A model generated the notes under the pieces. The model was not told the origin of the DNA. It searched no databases and saw only the letters and a list, made by a program, of their open reading frames with translations. 7,377 nt of DNA from Flemingiibacterium sp045579105 (GTDB taxonomy: Bacteria; Bacillota; Clostridia; Oscillospirales; CAG-272): contig JAZNLM010000136.1 in the NCBI GenBank assembly GCA_045579105.1, positions 1-7,377 on the forward strand. Reading direction: 5' to 3'. A program made the position numbers and the translations under genes. This document shows positions 1 through 5,726 of this stretch, one piece after another. Position 1 is the stretch's first letter; each line of letters starts with the position of its first letter.

Positions 1-113
1 AGCGAATCCTTGCCGCCCGATATTCCAACGCCTATTCTATCGCCGTCCTCGATCATTTCGTAATCGTCGACTGCACGGCGCGTAAAGCTGAGTATACGTT
101 TTATCTCTTTCAT
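1..113 (-). CDS. TtcA-family PP-loop tRNA thiolation enzyme, N-terminal fragment
   Basis: This is the first 37 codons of a minus-strand gene that leaves the window at its left edge, so only the N-terminus is visible. The peptide begins MKEIKRILSFTRRAVDDY and reaches a PP-loop ATP-pyrophosphatase signature SGGKDS at residues 32-37, preceded by IEDGDRIGVG. The SGGKDS form together with the RRAVDDYxMIxDGD lead-in is typical of TtcA-like proteins, which in the cytoplasm adenylate and thiolate a tRNA cytidine (2-thiocytidine at position 32 in characterised members). The ATG is supported by an AGAGAGTG sequence just upstream on the minus strand. The Fe-S cysteines that separate TtcA from other PP-loop enzymes lie outside the window, so the exact substrate is inferred. 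The gene is divergent from the amidase gene, with 58 bp between the two starts. Confidence 0.82.
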   Translation of the reverse strand, partial: MKEIKRILSFTRRAVDDYEMIEDGDRIGVGISGGKDS

Positions 114-171
114 AATCACTCTCTAAAATATTTATGAATATACTGTATTAACTACGCTATGGAGGTTTATT

Positions 172-732
172 ATGCCAAAAGTTTTTATAGATCAAGGTCA
201 CAATCCCGTCAATCCCAACGCAGGTGCGGAGGGAAACGGTCTTCGCGAGCAGGACATTACATACGAAATCGGTACGATTTTATCAGGACTTCTCAATAAT
301 AACCCGAACTTTGAAGCACGCACCTCACGAAACTCCCCCACCGAGCAAGTCGGTACATCAAACGCCTCAAGCCTCGCCGAGCGTGTGCGCGAAGCAAACG
401 AGTGGGGTGCGGACATCTTTTTGAGTCTGCATACAAACGCTTTTACAAACCCGTCAGGAACGGGCGTTGAAGGCTTTTCCTACCGCGTCGACAGTAATGG
501 TTTTCGTCTTGCTGAGGATGTTGTAAGCGAGCTTTCGCTGATTACGGGACTTAACAATCGGGGTGTTTTCGCGCGCCCCTCTCTGTATGTTTTAAGACGT
601 ACCGCGATGCCCGCGGCGCTCATTGAAATGGGATATATAACAAACCCAAACGACGCGGATCTTATGAGCGAGCAGCCTGATCTGTTCGCACTCGGGATAT
701 ACAACGGAATTTTGGAGTATTTTGGTATGTAA
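172..732 (+). CDS. N-acetylmuramoyl-L-alanine amidase (Amidase_3), no signal peptide
   Basis: The 186-aa product is a single Amidase_3 catalytic domain, the zinc amidase fold that cleaves the bond between N-acetylmuramic acid and L-alanine in peptidoglycan. The motifs are in the expected order: DQGHNP with zinc ligand His10, the zinc-ligand Glu26 in GLREQD, SLHTNA with His87, and the catalytic Glu152 in ALIEMGYITN. The length matches a bare catalytic domain, with no SPOR, SH3 or LysM wall-binding module. Residue 1 is three residues before the first beta strand, and there is no signal peptide or membrane segment, so export is not explained by the sequence. A GGAGG site at 161-165 fixes the ATG. 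The gene lies 57 bp upstream of spoVAF on the same strand. From this I infer a role in spore cortex or mother-cell wall degradation, but it could also be a general autolysin or an old prophage lysin. The family call is firm; the role is not. Confidence 0.92.
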   Translation: MPKVFIDQGHNPVNPNAGAEGNGLREQDITYEIGTILSGLLNNNPNFEARTSRNSPTEQVGTSNASSLAERVREANEWGADIFLSLHTNAFTNPSGTGVEGFSYRVDSNGFRLAEDVVSELSLITGLNNRGVFARPSLYVLRRTAMPAALIEMGYITNPNDADLMSEQPDLFALGIYNGILEYFGM

Positions 733-736
733 ACAA

Positions 737-767
737 TTGGCGCATTTGGGGATAATGTAGGTATAAT
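737..767 (+). promoter_or_regulatory. possible promoter upstream of spoVAF
   Basis: A perfect TATAAT at 762-767 is preceded by TTGGCG (4 of 6 matches to the sigma-A -35) at 737-742, with a 19-bp spacer that is longer than the optimum. It would start transcription about 15 nt before the spoVAF start codon, which leaves almost no leader. I found no good sigma-G match here, although spoVAF is usually under sigma-G in Bacillus. Cotranscription from upstream of the amidase is equally possible. Confidence 0.25.
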
Positions 768-789
768 CACTACCACAGGAGAGCTACAA

Positions 790-2211
790 ATGCCCCAAAG
801 CTTTAAAAAAACATATGAAGAAAATGCCTCATATCTTGACCGCATATTTGGCGTTGGAATAAACTACGATTTCGTCGGCCGTGAACGCGTTATCGCAAAC
901 AGACGCGCAAGATTTTATTTTGTGGACGGCTTTGCAAACACCGCCGTTATGGATAGGCTTTTCATATATCTTGCCGAGCTTGACACGCTTGAGTGCGTCA
1001 GCGATGCCGAGGAATTCGCCGCAAAATATCTGCCGCATACAGAAGCGACTGTACAGCGCGACGTAGATGCCTTCGTATACTCCGTTATGTGCGGCACAAT
1101 GGGCATAATCATAGACGGTATAAACGAGGTCGGTATCACCATTGATACTCGCATGTACCCGATGCGAAGTGTTGGTCAGTCGGAAAACGACCGCGTTCTC
1201 CGAGGCGCACACGACAGCTTCACCGAAACGATAAAGCAGAACACGACTCTGCTCCGTCGCCGTATCCGCGACACAAGTCTGCGTTTCGAAGCACTTAAAA
1301 TCGGGGACGTTTCGGGGTGTGACATAGTTGTGTCATACATTGAGGGCAAGGCAGACAGCAAATACGTAGGCGAGCTTATGGAAAAGTTAAAGAAAATAAA
1401 GGTTGACTCGCTCACACTCGGTCAGCAAAGCCTTGCGGAATGTCTTATAGCGCGCGGTTGGTATGATCCGTTTCCAAAATTCCGCTACACCGAGCGGCCT
1501 GATGCCGCCGCGGCTCATCTACTTGAAGGAAGCGTTATAATTTTAGTCGACACATCGCCCGAGGCTATGATACTGCCGACCTGCCTTCTAGACTTCATGC
1601 AGGAATCAAATGACTATTATTTTCCGCCCCTCACAGGCTCATATATGCGTCTGCTTCGTTACGTTGTTTTCACGCTGGCTCTGCTTCTCACGCCAACGTG
1701 GTATCTGTTCATCTCTCACGAAGCGTGGATACCCGAATGGTTGTCGTTCATAACGGTTGACACGGAATGTAATTTGCCAATACTACTGCAGCTATATCTC
1801 GTCGAAGCGGCGCTTGACGGAATGAAGCTGGCGTCAATGAATACTCCAAGCTCACTCAACAACACTTTCGGCGTTGTGGGAGGTCTTATACTCGGAGATT
1901 TCGCCGTGCAGATAGGGTGGTTCGTGCCGGAAGTAATCGTTTATATGGCATTCGCGGCAATCGCAAACTTCTCGCAGTCAAGCTATGAGCTCGGTTACGC
2001 GATGAAATTTATGCGCATAATCCTCTTAACATCAACAGCTATCGGCGGTCTTATCGGATATATCTTCGGTCTTGTGATAATAGTCACCCTCGTGGCCACA
2101 AACAAAACCGCAAACGGCAAACGAAACTATCTCTACCCGCTAATTCCGTTTAATGCGAAAGCTCTGAAGCGGCTTGTGGTACGAGAGAGATTGCAGTCTA
2201 GGGATAAGTAG
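790..2211 (+). CDS. spoVAF: SpoVAF, GerA-family spore germination membrane protein
   Basis: The 473-aa product is a GerA-family A-subunit homologue (PF03323 type), recognised as SpoVAF. Its N-terminus (KTYEENASYLDRIFGVG, then a VDGFAN motif near 45-50) and its C-terminal half (LASMNTPSSL at 347-356, GVVGGLILGDFAVQIGWFVP at 361-380, FSQSSYEL at 394-401, PLIPFNAKAL at 450-459) follow the SpoVAF pattern rather than the nutrient-receptor GerAA pattern. The soluble N-terminal region carries the family motifs ENDRVLRGAHDSFTE (132-146) and LLEGSVIILVDTSPEAMILP (244-263). About five hydrophobic segments follow between 289 and 437. Bacillus SpoVAF is only slightly longer. It sits in the spore inner membrane and promotes germination as an oligomeric ion channel partner. 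Here it is not in a spoVA operon but follows a cell-wall amidase gene by 57 bp. AGGAGAG at 777-783 supports the start. Confidence 0.9.
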   Translation: MPQSFKKTYEENASYLDRIFGVGINYDFVGRERVIANRRARFYFVDGFANTAVMDRLFIYLAELDTLECVSDAEEFAAKYLPHTEATVQRDVDAFVYSVMCGTMGIIIDGINEVGITIDTRMYPMRSVGQSENDRVLRGAHDSFTETIKQNTTLLRRRIRDTSLRFEALKIGDVSGCDIVVSYIEGKADSKYVGELMEKLKKIKVDSLTLGQQSLAECLIARGWYDPFPKFRYTERPDAAAAHLLEGSVIILVDTSPEAMILPTCLLDFMQESNDYYFPPLTGSYMRLLRYVVFTLALLLTPTWYLFISHEAWIPEWLSFITVDTECNLPILLQLYLVEAALDGMKLASMNTPSSLNNTFGVVGGLILGDFAVQIGWFVPEVIVYMAFAAIANFSQSSYELGYAMKFMRIILLTSTAIGGLIGYIFGLVIIVTLVATNKTANGKRNYLYPLIPFNAKALKRLVVRERLQSRDK

Positions 2212-2214
2212 GGG

Positions 2215-2353
2215 AAACGGTCGCTTTTTGAAAAAACTCCGCAAAAACTCCACTTAACGCTCTCGCTCACAGAGTGTTCGGCTAATCTGAAATCTACGCT
2301 CCCGATAGTTGGGGACCTCTTCGTCACCCGTTCCGACACCCTAAAGACCGTTT
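2215..2353. repeat. 139-bp element bounded by 8-bp inverted repeats
   Basis: AAACGGTC at 2215-2222 and its perfect complement GACCGTTT at 2346-2353 bracket most of the 206-bp space between the convergent spoVAF and yerB genes. Inside are two tandem 11-bp units, AAAAACTCCGC (2232-2242) and AAAAACTCCAC (2243-2253). An 8-bp stem with one G-T pair follows, AACGCTCT (2256-2263) with AGAGTGTT (2271-2278) and a 7-nt loop. A small TCCC/GGGA stem lies near 2300. No transposase is present. It could be a small non-autonomous or REP-like dispersed element, or a structured transcript end. Read on the minus strand, the inner hairpin is followed by two T-runs and could end yerB transcripts. Copy number elsewhere is unknown. 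Confidence 0.45.
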
Positions 2354-2417
2354 AGCGGTAAGTGTTAGCCTGCAATATTTTTAATTTTGCGTCGGATAGA
2401 TAGATTGGTGTTATAAA

Positions 2418-3569
2418 TTATCTTATTTCGGTGGTGGGCTTCATATCGTCAGTGCAGATCTGGAAGAAGGTCTTTCCGCGGTTGATAAGAAGCTCACCGC
2501 CTGCTTCGTTATAAAGTTTAACGGGAGTATCCTTCCCTGCCTTTTTCCAAGTGATTTTTTCATATTTACCCATAGTAAAGTAGTAACCCTCGCCCTCACC
2601 GGTGGTGGTCACGTTCATATGGCCTTTACTGTCGCCCGTGTTATAAGTCGGGCAATAGAGTAAGATTATATTGGTAAAAGCAAGCTGCTTTTTGTTGCCA
2701 TTGTCAATATGCTTGTCCCCGAGAAACTGCCAACGGTAGTATAGATTATCGCCCTCATTATACTCGAAATACGGCTTGTGCGCGTTGGAATATGCAACGC
2801 GCAGATATGTAGCAGAACCGCCCTCGGGTATGTGTACAGTGTCGTACGAAACGAAATCAAGCGGACTGTCAAAGCCATTCGCGAGTGTTGTATTATATTT
2901 TTTATAAGCAATTCCCGCAGCAATCTTTTCGCCCGACGTCATAAGGCTGTGCTCATAGCCCATATTGTTCATGCGCCAAGTGTCGCGCCAGAAGCATCTA
3001 TAGGAAACGCCGTTGTCGTTAACGCCGTCGAGGTTGTTAACGTAGCGAGACCATATTTCACTATAAGCCTGATCGCTTCCGCCCGCGTGCATATATATTG
3101 CGTTATGGTTAGCGGCAAAGTCGAGGTAATATTCGCGCGAAGAACGCACAGAACCGACTGTAGGAAGGATCTCATAATCGGAAACAAGCATCATAAGGCG
3201 CGTCTGTCTGCCTTCAACGATGCACTCATACATTACATCCGCGTATGAAATACCTTCCTGAGGTGTTGCGACTTTGATGTTATTTATCATAATAGCAATA
3301 GGCCGGCGAAGCTCATAGTCAACGTCTGCTTCAAGTCCCGTAAGGGGATTTATAATATCCGGCTCAACTATAACAGGATCAACAGCGGGCGGCTCGGTGG
3401 TATCTTCCACAGCCTCAGTTGTATCTGTGGCATCATTAACATCTGGCGGAGTGATTGTATCAACAGTGAATGGATCGTCCTTTTGTGTGTCGTCGCAGGA
3501 ACCAAAAAGAGTTGCCGACAACAGAAGAGTGGCTATCAGAACAGTTAAAACAAGCTTATTTTTAAACAT
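2418..3569 (-). CDS. yerB: YerB-like lipoprotein (DUF3048)
   Basis: The 383-aa product is a membrane-anchored lipoprotein of the YerB/DUF3048 family. A hydrophobic leader (residues 4-22) ends in LFGSC, giving Cys25 as the likely lipidated residue on the outer face of the membrane. A linker rich in Asp, Thr and Pro (about 26-70) follows. The DUF3048 N-terminal domain starts at NPLTG (74-78) with PIAIMINN (90-97), and later shows the hallmark VGSVRSSREYYLDFA and AIYMHAGGSDQAYSEI. The C-terminal domain contains ITWKKAGKDTPVKLYN near the end. The biochemical role of the family is not established. The start is supported by GTGAGG (3581-3586) and a consensus promoter upstream. The pcrB-pcrA-ligA neighbours known from Bacillus are absent. 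The gene converges on spoVAF. The family call is firm; the symbol is by homology only. Confidence 0.88.
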   Translation of the reverse strand: MFKNKLVLTVLIATLLLSATLFGSCDDTQKDDPFTVDTITPPDVNDATDTTEAVEDTTEPPAVDPVIVEPDIINPLTGLEADVDYELRRPIAIMINNIKVATPQEGISYADVMYECIVEGRQTRLMMLVSDYEILPTVGSVRSSREYYLDFAANHNAIYMHAGGSDQAYSEIWSRYVNNLDGVNDNGVSYRCFWRDTWRMNNMGYEHSLMTSGEKIAAGIAYKKYNTTLANGFDSPLDFVSYDTVHIPEGGSATYLRVAYSNAHKPYFEYNEGDNLYYRWQFLGDKHIDNGNKKQLAFTNIILLYCPTYNTGDSKGHMNVTTTGEGEGYYFTMGKYEKITWKKAGKDTPVKLYNEAGGELLINRGKTFFQICTDDMKPTTEIR

Positions 3570-3608
3570 AATATGTAAAACCTCACATCATTTGTTTTTA
3601 CCTAATAT

Positions 3609-3637
3609 ATTATACCCCAAAAAGTAATGTTTGTCAA
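3609..3637 (-). promoter_or_regulatory. consensus sigma-A promoter of the yerB-like gene
   Basis: On the minus strand a perfect TTGACA (3632-3637) and a perfect TATAAT (3609-3614) are separated by the optimal 17 bp. Transcription would start about 33 nt upstream of the yerB ATG, and the ribosome site at 3581-3586 falls inside that leader. This is the strongest housekeeping promoter in the window and implies vegetative expression of the lipoprotein. Confidence 0.85.
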
Positions 3638-3688
3638 TGAAAAAGGCGCATATGCTATAAATTTCCTTAAGGTCATATATTTTTTCGT

Positions 3689-3739
3689 TTTACAATATTA
3701 TTTACAATTTGTTTGTATAATTAAATGAAAAAATATGAT
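3689..3739 (+). promoter_or_regulatory. AT-rich promoter region of the 94-aa gene, exact elements unclear
   Basis: The stretch holds a perfect TATAAT (3716-3721) directly preceded by TG, TTTACA copies at 3689-3694 and 3701-3706, and a TATGAT at 3734-3739. No -35/-10 pair has standard spacing: TTTACA to TATAAT is 21 bp or 9 bp. A promoter must lie between here and the GGAGG at 3768-3772, because the neighbouring yerB-like gene points away, but I cannot place it with certainty. Confidence 0.35.
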
Positions 3740-3779
3740 AGAATGAATATAACTATAAACATTCTATGGAGGTTTTACG

Positions 3780-4064
3780 ATGAATACAATCGGTAATGAT
3801 AAATATATAATGTTTCGCGGCAAGCCCCTCGTTCGTGAGGGAAATCAGCTTTGTTATGGCGATATGGACGATAAATACGTACTTTTTCTCGGCATAATGT
3901 CAACGAAAAAGGTTGGAGATAAGGAACTTCCCGATCAGGTTCTTGTCCAGATTCAAAGTACAGACGACAAGAAGGTTGTAAAATTCGGTATGAAGAACGG
4001 TCTTCACGAAGCGTTTGAATACGGACTCATCTGGCTCGATACTGAGCTTAAGAAAGCGCAGTAA
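3780..4064 (+). CDS. small conserved-looking protein of unknown function (94 aa)
   Basis: This 94-aa product is most likely a soluble cytoplasmic protein, with no signal peptide or membrane segment. It starts MNTIGNDKYIMFRGKPLVRE, continues through DDKYVLFLGIMSTKKVG (30-46) and VLVQIQSTDDKKVVK (54-68), and ends in a helical-looking segment LHEAFEYGLIWLDTELKKA. The alternation of short beta-like strands suggests a small compact beta-rich domain. I recall similar short hypothetical proteins with RGKPLVR and YVLFLxIxSTKK motifs in Clostridia, but no named function, so none is given. It is clearly a real gene: an ideal GGAGG (3768-3772) sits 7 nt before the ATG, and a strong terminator begins 3 nt after the stop. 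It appears to be a single-gene transcription unit flanked by genes on the other strand. Confidence 0.8.
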   Translation: MNTIGNDKYIMFRGKPLVREGNQLCYGDMDDKYVLFLGIMSTKKVGDKELPDQVLVQIQSTDDKKVVKFGMKNGLHEAFEYGLIWLDTELKKAQ

Positions 4065-4067
4065 TTT

Positions 4068-4100
4068 AAAAAGATGTTGGCATATGTCAACATCTTTTTT
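4068..4100 (+). terminator. intrinsic terminator of the 94-aa gene
   Basis: A perfect 12-bp stem, AAAAAGATGTTG (4068-4079) with CAACATCTTTTT (4088-4099), closes the 8-nt loop GCATATGT and runs straight into T residues. It begins 3 nt after the stop codon. The A-tract on the other arm means it may also work on the opposite strand. Confidence 0.9.
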
Positions 4101-4119
4101 GTTATGCAGTAACCACACA

Positions 4120-4155
4120 CAGAAAAACAGCACCGCGCAAAGCACGGTGCTGTTT
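4120..4155 (-). terminator. intrinsic terminator of the cyclophilin gene
   Basis: The arms AAACAGCACCG (4125-4135) and CGGTGCTGTTT (4145-4155) form a perfect 11-bp stem with a 9-nt loop. On the minus strand the stem follows the cyclophilin stop by 2 nt and ends in a TTTTTCT tail. With the hairpin at 4068-4100 it insulates the two convergent genes. Confidence 0.88.
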
Positions 4156-4157
4156 AA

Positions 4158-4640
4158 TTATTCCTCGTCGGGAATGAGAGTAACCTCTTCCATTACGACA
4201 TCACGAATCGGCTTGTCGCGCATATCGGTGTCAACACCGGCAATACGGTCAACAACCTCGATACCATCAACAACAGTACCGAATGCGGCGTAGTCACCGT
4301 CGAGGAAGGTTGCATCTGCGTGGCAGATAAAGAACTGCGAGCTTGCGCTGTTCGGAATCTGTGTCCGTGCCATTGAAATAGTACCGCGCTTATGGCTTAA
4401 ACTATTTTTTACACCGTTAGATGCGAATTCACCCTTTATTGTGTCGGGAGAACCGCCCATACCCGTGCCTGTCGGATCTCCGCCCTGCACCATAAAACCT
4501 GCGATAACGCGGTGGAAAATAAGGCCGTTGTAAAAGCCTTCGCTAACAAGCTTTTCAAAGTTTGCAACCGTAATAGGCGCAACGTCTGAGCGAAGCTTAA
4601 GCTTAATAATTCCGCCGTCTGCCATTTTGATCTGTACCAT
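4158..4640 (-). CDS. ppiB: cyclophilin-type peptidyl-prolyl cis-trans isomerase
   Basis: The 160-aa product is a single cyclophilin domain that catalyses cis-trans isomerisation of peptide bonds before proline, aiding protein folding. It lacks a signal peptide, so it should be cytoplasmic, like PpiB. The active-site motif FHRVIAGFMVQGGDPTGTG spans 42-60 and includes the catalytic Arg44 with Phe49, Met50 and Gln52. SSQFFI (100-105) supplies Gln102 and Phe104. The motif FLDGDYAAFG (112-121) has Phe112 where human cyclophilin A has Trp121, a change common in bacterial members and linked to weak cyclosporin binding. The length is typical. AAGGAG (minus strand, 4649-4654) supports the start. The gene lies 51 bp downstream of the yitT-family gene with no terminator between, so cotranscription is likely, and it ends in its own terminator. 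Confidence 0.95.
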   Translation of the reverse strand: MVQIKMADGGIIKLKLRSDVAPITVANFEKLVSEGFYNGLIFHRVIAGFMVQGGDPTGTGMGGSPDTIKGEFASNGVKNSLSHKRGTISMARTQIPNSASSQFFICHADATFLDGDYAAFGTVVDGIEVVDRIAGVDTDMRDKPIRDVVMEEVTLIPDEE

Positions 4641-4691
4641 TGTTTTTTCTCCTTATATATTACATTAAAATTGTCAACTTAAGCAGCGATT

Positions 4692-5570
4692 TTACTTACC
4701 CGTCTCGCCTACAGCGTGATTGTGAAATCCCTCTCCCGTAACTTCCGAAACATCAGAAATAACGACGAATGCGCGCTCATCGCACTCTGCAACGAGCTTT
4801 TTCAGCATAAATACCTGTCCACGACCAAGTACGCACATAACTACCTTCTTTGCCTCGCCAGTGTACGCGCCAGTACCCTCAAGAACAGTAACACCGCGGT
4901 CAAGACGCTCGAAAATGAGCTTCACTATCTCATCGGGCTTGTCGGTAACAATAAATGCCTGACCTGCGCGGCGCGAACCCGAAATCATCATATCAAGCAC
5001 ACGTCCTGCGGAAAATGCACATATCACCGAATAAAAAATACTTCTGAAATCACCCGTTATAAATGCCGCGCCTACGATAATGATGATATCTATAATCATA
5101 ATCACCGTACCCATTGACACGTTTTTAAACTTTATTCTCAAAAGGCAGGCTATGAGATCCGTTCCGCCAGTAGTATATCCACGCGTCATCATAACGCCAA
5201 CACCCGCACCCATCGCAATGCCGCCAAGTATCGCACAAAGCAGTGGATCTTCTGTAGTCACCGGGAAAAACGTGAGCACGTCCGTTGCTACGGACGTCGC
5301 CACAACTCCAATAAGTGTACGTCGAAGGAAGCCAAGGCCAAAAAAGCAGGAATTAGCAATGAACAGCGGTATATTCAAGACCATTATCATAAGACCGACG
5401 GGCGTGTTAAATAAAATATTAAGTACGGTAGAAATACCCGTCATACCGCCGAGAATAATATTCGCGGGAAGCAAAAACATATTCATCGCCAGTGCGAACA
5501 TAACTGAACCGAATATCACAAGTCCACTCTCATAGACCATATCTTTAATTTTATGTTTTCGTGTGGTCAT
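4692..5570 (-). CDS. YitT-family membrane protein (YitT_membrane plus DUF2179)
   Basis: The 292-aa product has the two-part YitT architecture. The N-terminal half has about five hydrophobic segments between residues 13 and 195 and carries the family signatures LLPANIILGGMTGIS (33-47) and RGYTTGGTDLIA (130-141). The C-terminal DUF2179 domain (about 205-285) is cytoplasmic by family convention and ends in VSEVTGEGF (274-282), the usual close of that domain. Members are widespread and often multicopy in Firmicutes, and a transport role is usually suggested without a proven substrate. The start is supported by AAAGGAG (minus strand, 5577-5583) and the absence of a longer sensible N-terminus. It reads toward the cyclophilin gene and probably forms a two-gene unit with it, although the functions have no obvious link. 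Confidence 0.9.
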   Translation of the reverse strand: MTTRKHKIKDMVYESGLVIFGSVMFALAMNMFLLPANIILGGMTGISTVLNILFNTPVGLMIMVLNIPLFIANSCFFGLGFLRRTLIGVVATSVATDVLTFFPVTTEDPLLCAILGGIAMGAGVGVMMTRGYTTGGTDLIACLLRIKFKNVSMGTVIMIIDIIIIVGAAFITGDFRSIFYSVICAFSAGRVLDMMISGSRRAGQAFIVTDKPDEIVKLIFERLDRGVTVLEGTGAYTGEAKKVVMCVLGRGQVFMLKKLVAECDERAFVVISDVSEVTGEGFHNHAVGETGK

Positions 5571-5601
5571 ACAAATCTCCTTTAAAGACTGTTATAATGT
5601 A

Positions 5602-5633
5602 ATTATAAACCCAAATTATTAGGTAATTGTGAA
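5602..5633 (-). promoter_or_regulatory. weak candidate promoter of the yitT-family gene
   Basis: On the minus strand a perfect TATAAT (5602-5607) lies in the short leader region, and the nearest -35-like hexamer is TTCACA (5628-5633), 20 bp away, which is too far for a good sigma-A promoter. A second TATAAC follows a few bases downstream. A promoter is expected here because a hairpin ends the upstream transcript, but its exact position is uncertain. Confidence 0.3.
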
Positions 5634-5657
5634 CTCATGAAAATTTCTTCTGATTTG

Positions 5658-5711
5658 TAAAAATAACTGAAGGGCACACACACTGCTGTGATACGGCAAT
5701 GTATGCGCCCA
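5658..5711 (-). terminator. hairpin downstream of the SpoIIQ-like gene
   Basis: On the minus strand GGGCGCATACATTGC (5697-5711) pairs with GCAGTGTGTGTGCCC (5673-5687) over 15 positions including three G-U pairs, with a 9-nt loop. It starts 15 nt after the SpoIIQ-like stop. The tail TTCAGTTATTTTTAC is U-rich but interrupted, so termination may be partial. Confidence 0.6.
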
Positions 5712-5726
5712 ATTATTCTTTACCGA

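Noticed and set aside
136..144. GAATA (sigma-G -35-like) and TATACT (-10-like) in the divergent region before the amidase
   Set aside because: The two overlap and neither has a partner element at a workable distance, so no promoter is called.
829..1212. Minus-strand open frame of 127 codons inside spoVAF
   Set aside because: Antisense shadow of a conserved gene, with a cysteine- and histidine-rich scrambled composition and no ribosome site.
2133..2339. Minus-strand open frame of 68 codons spanning the inverted-repeat element and the end of spoVAF
   Set aside because: No ribosome site, it overlaps spoVAF antisense, and its residues look like translated repeat DNA. Better explained by the element.
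2371..2390. GCAA/TTGC hairpin flanking an AT-rich stretch downstream of the yerB-like gene
   Set aside because: Only four clean pairs before a mismatch and no G+C-rich stem, so it is too weak to call as a terminator.
2778..3248. Plus-strand open frame of 156 codons opposite the yerB-like gene
   Set aside because: It lies wholly antisense to a well-supported DUF3048 domain and has no protein-like motif.
4672..4677. Perfect TTGACA on the minus strand upstream of the cyclophilin gene
   Set aside because: The only -10-like hexamers downstream are 9-14 bp away, and transcription would begin at or within the ribosome site. It is probably chance.
5080..5535. Plus-strand open frame of 151 codons, Pro/Ile-rich, opposite the yitT-family gene
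   Set aside because: Its hydrophobicity is a by-product of antisense reading of membrane-segment codons, and there is no start signal.
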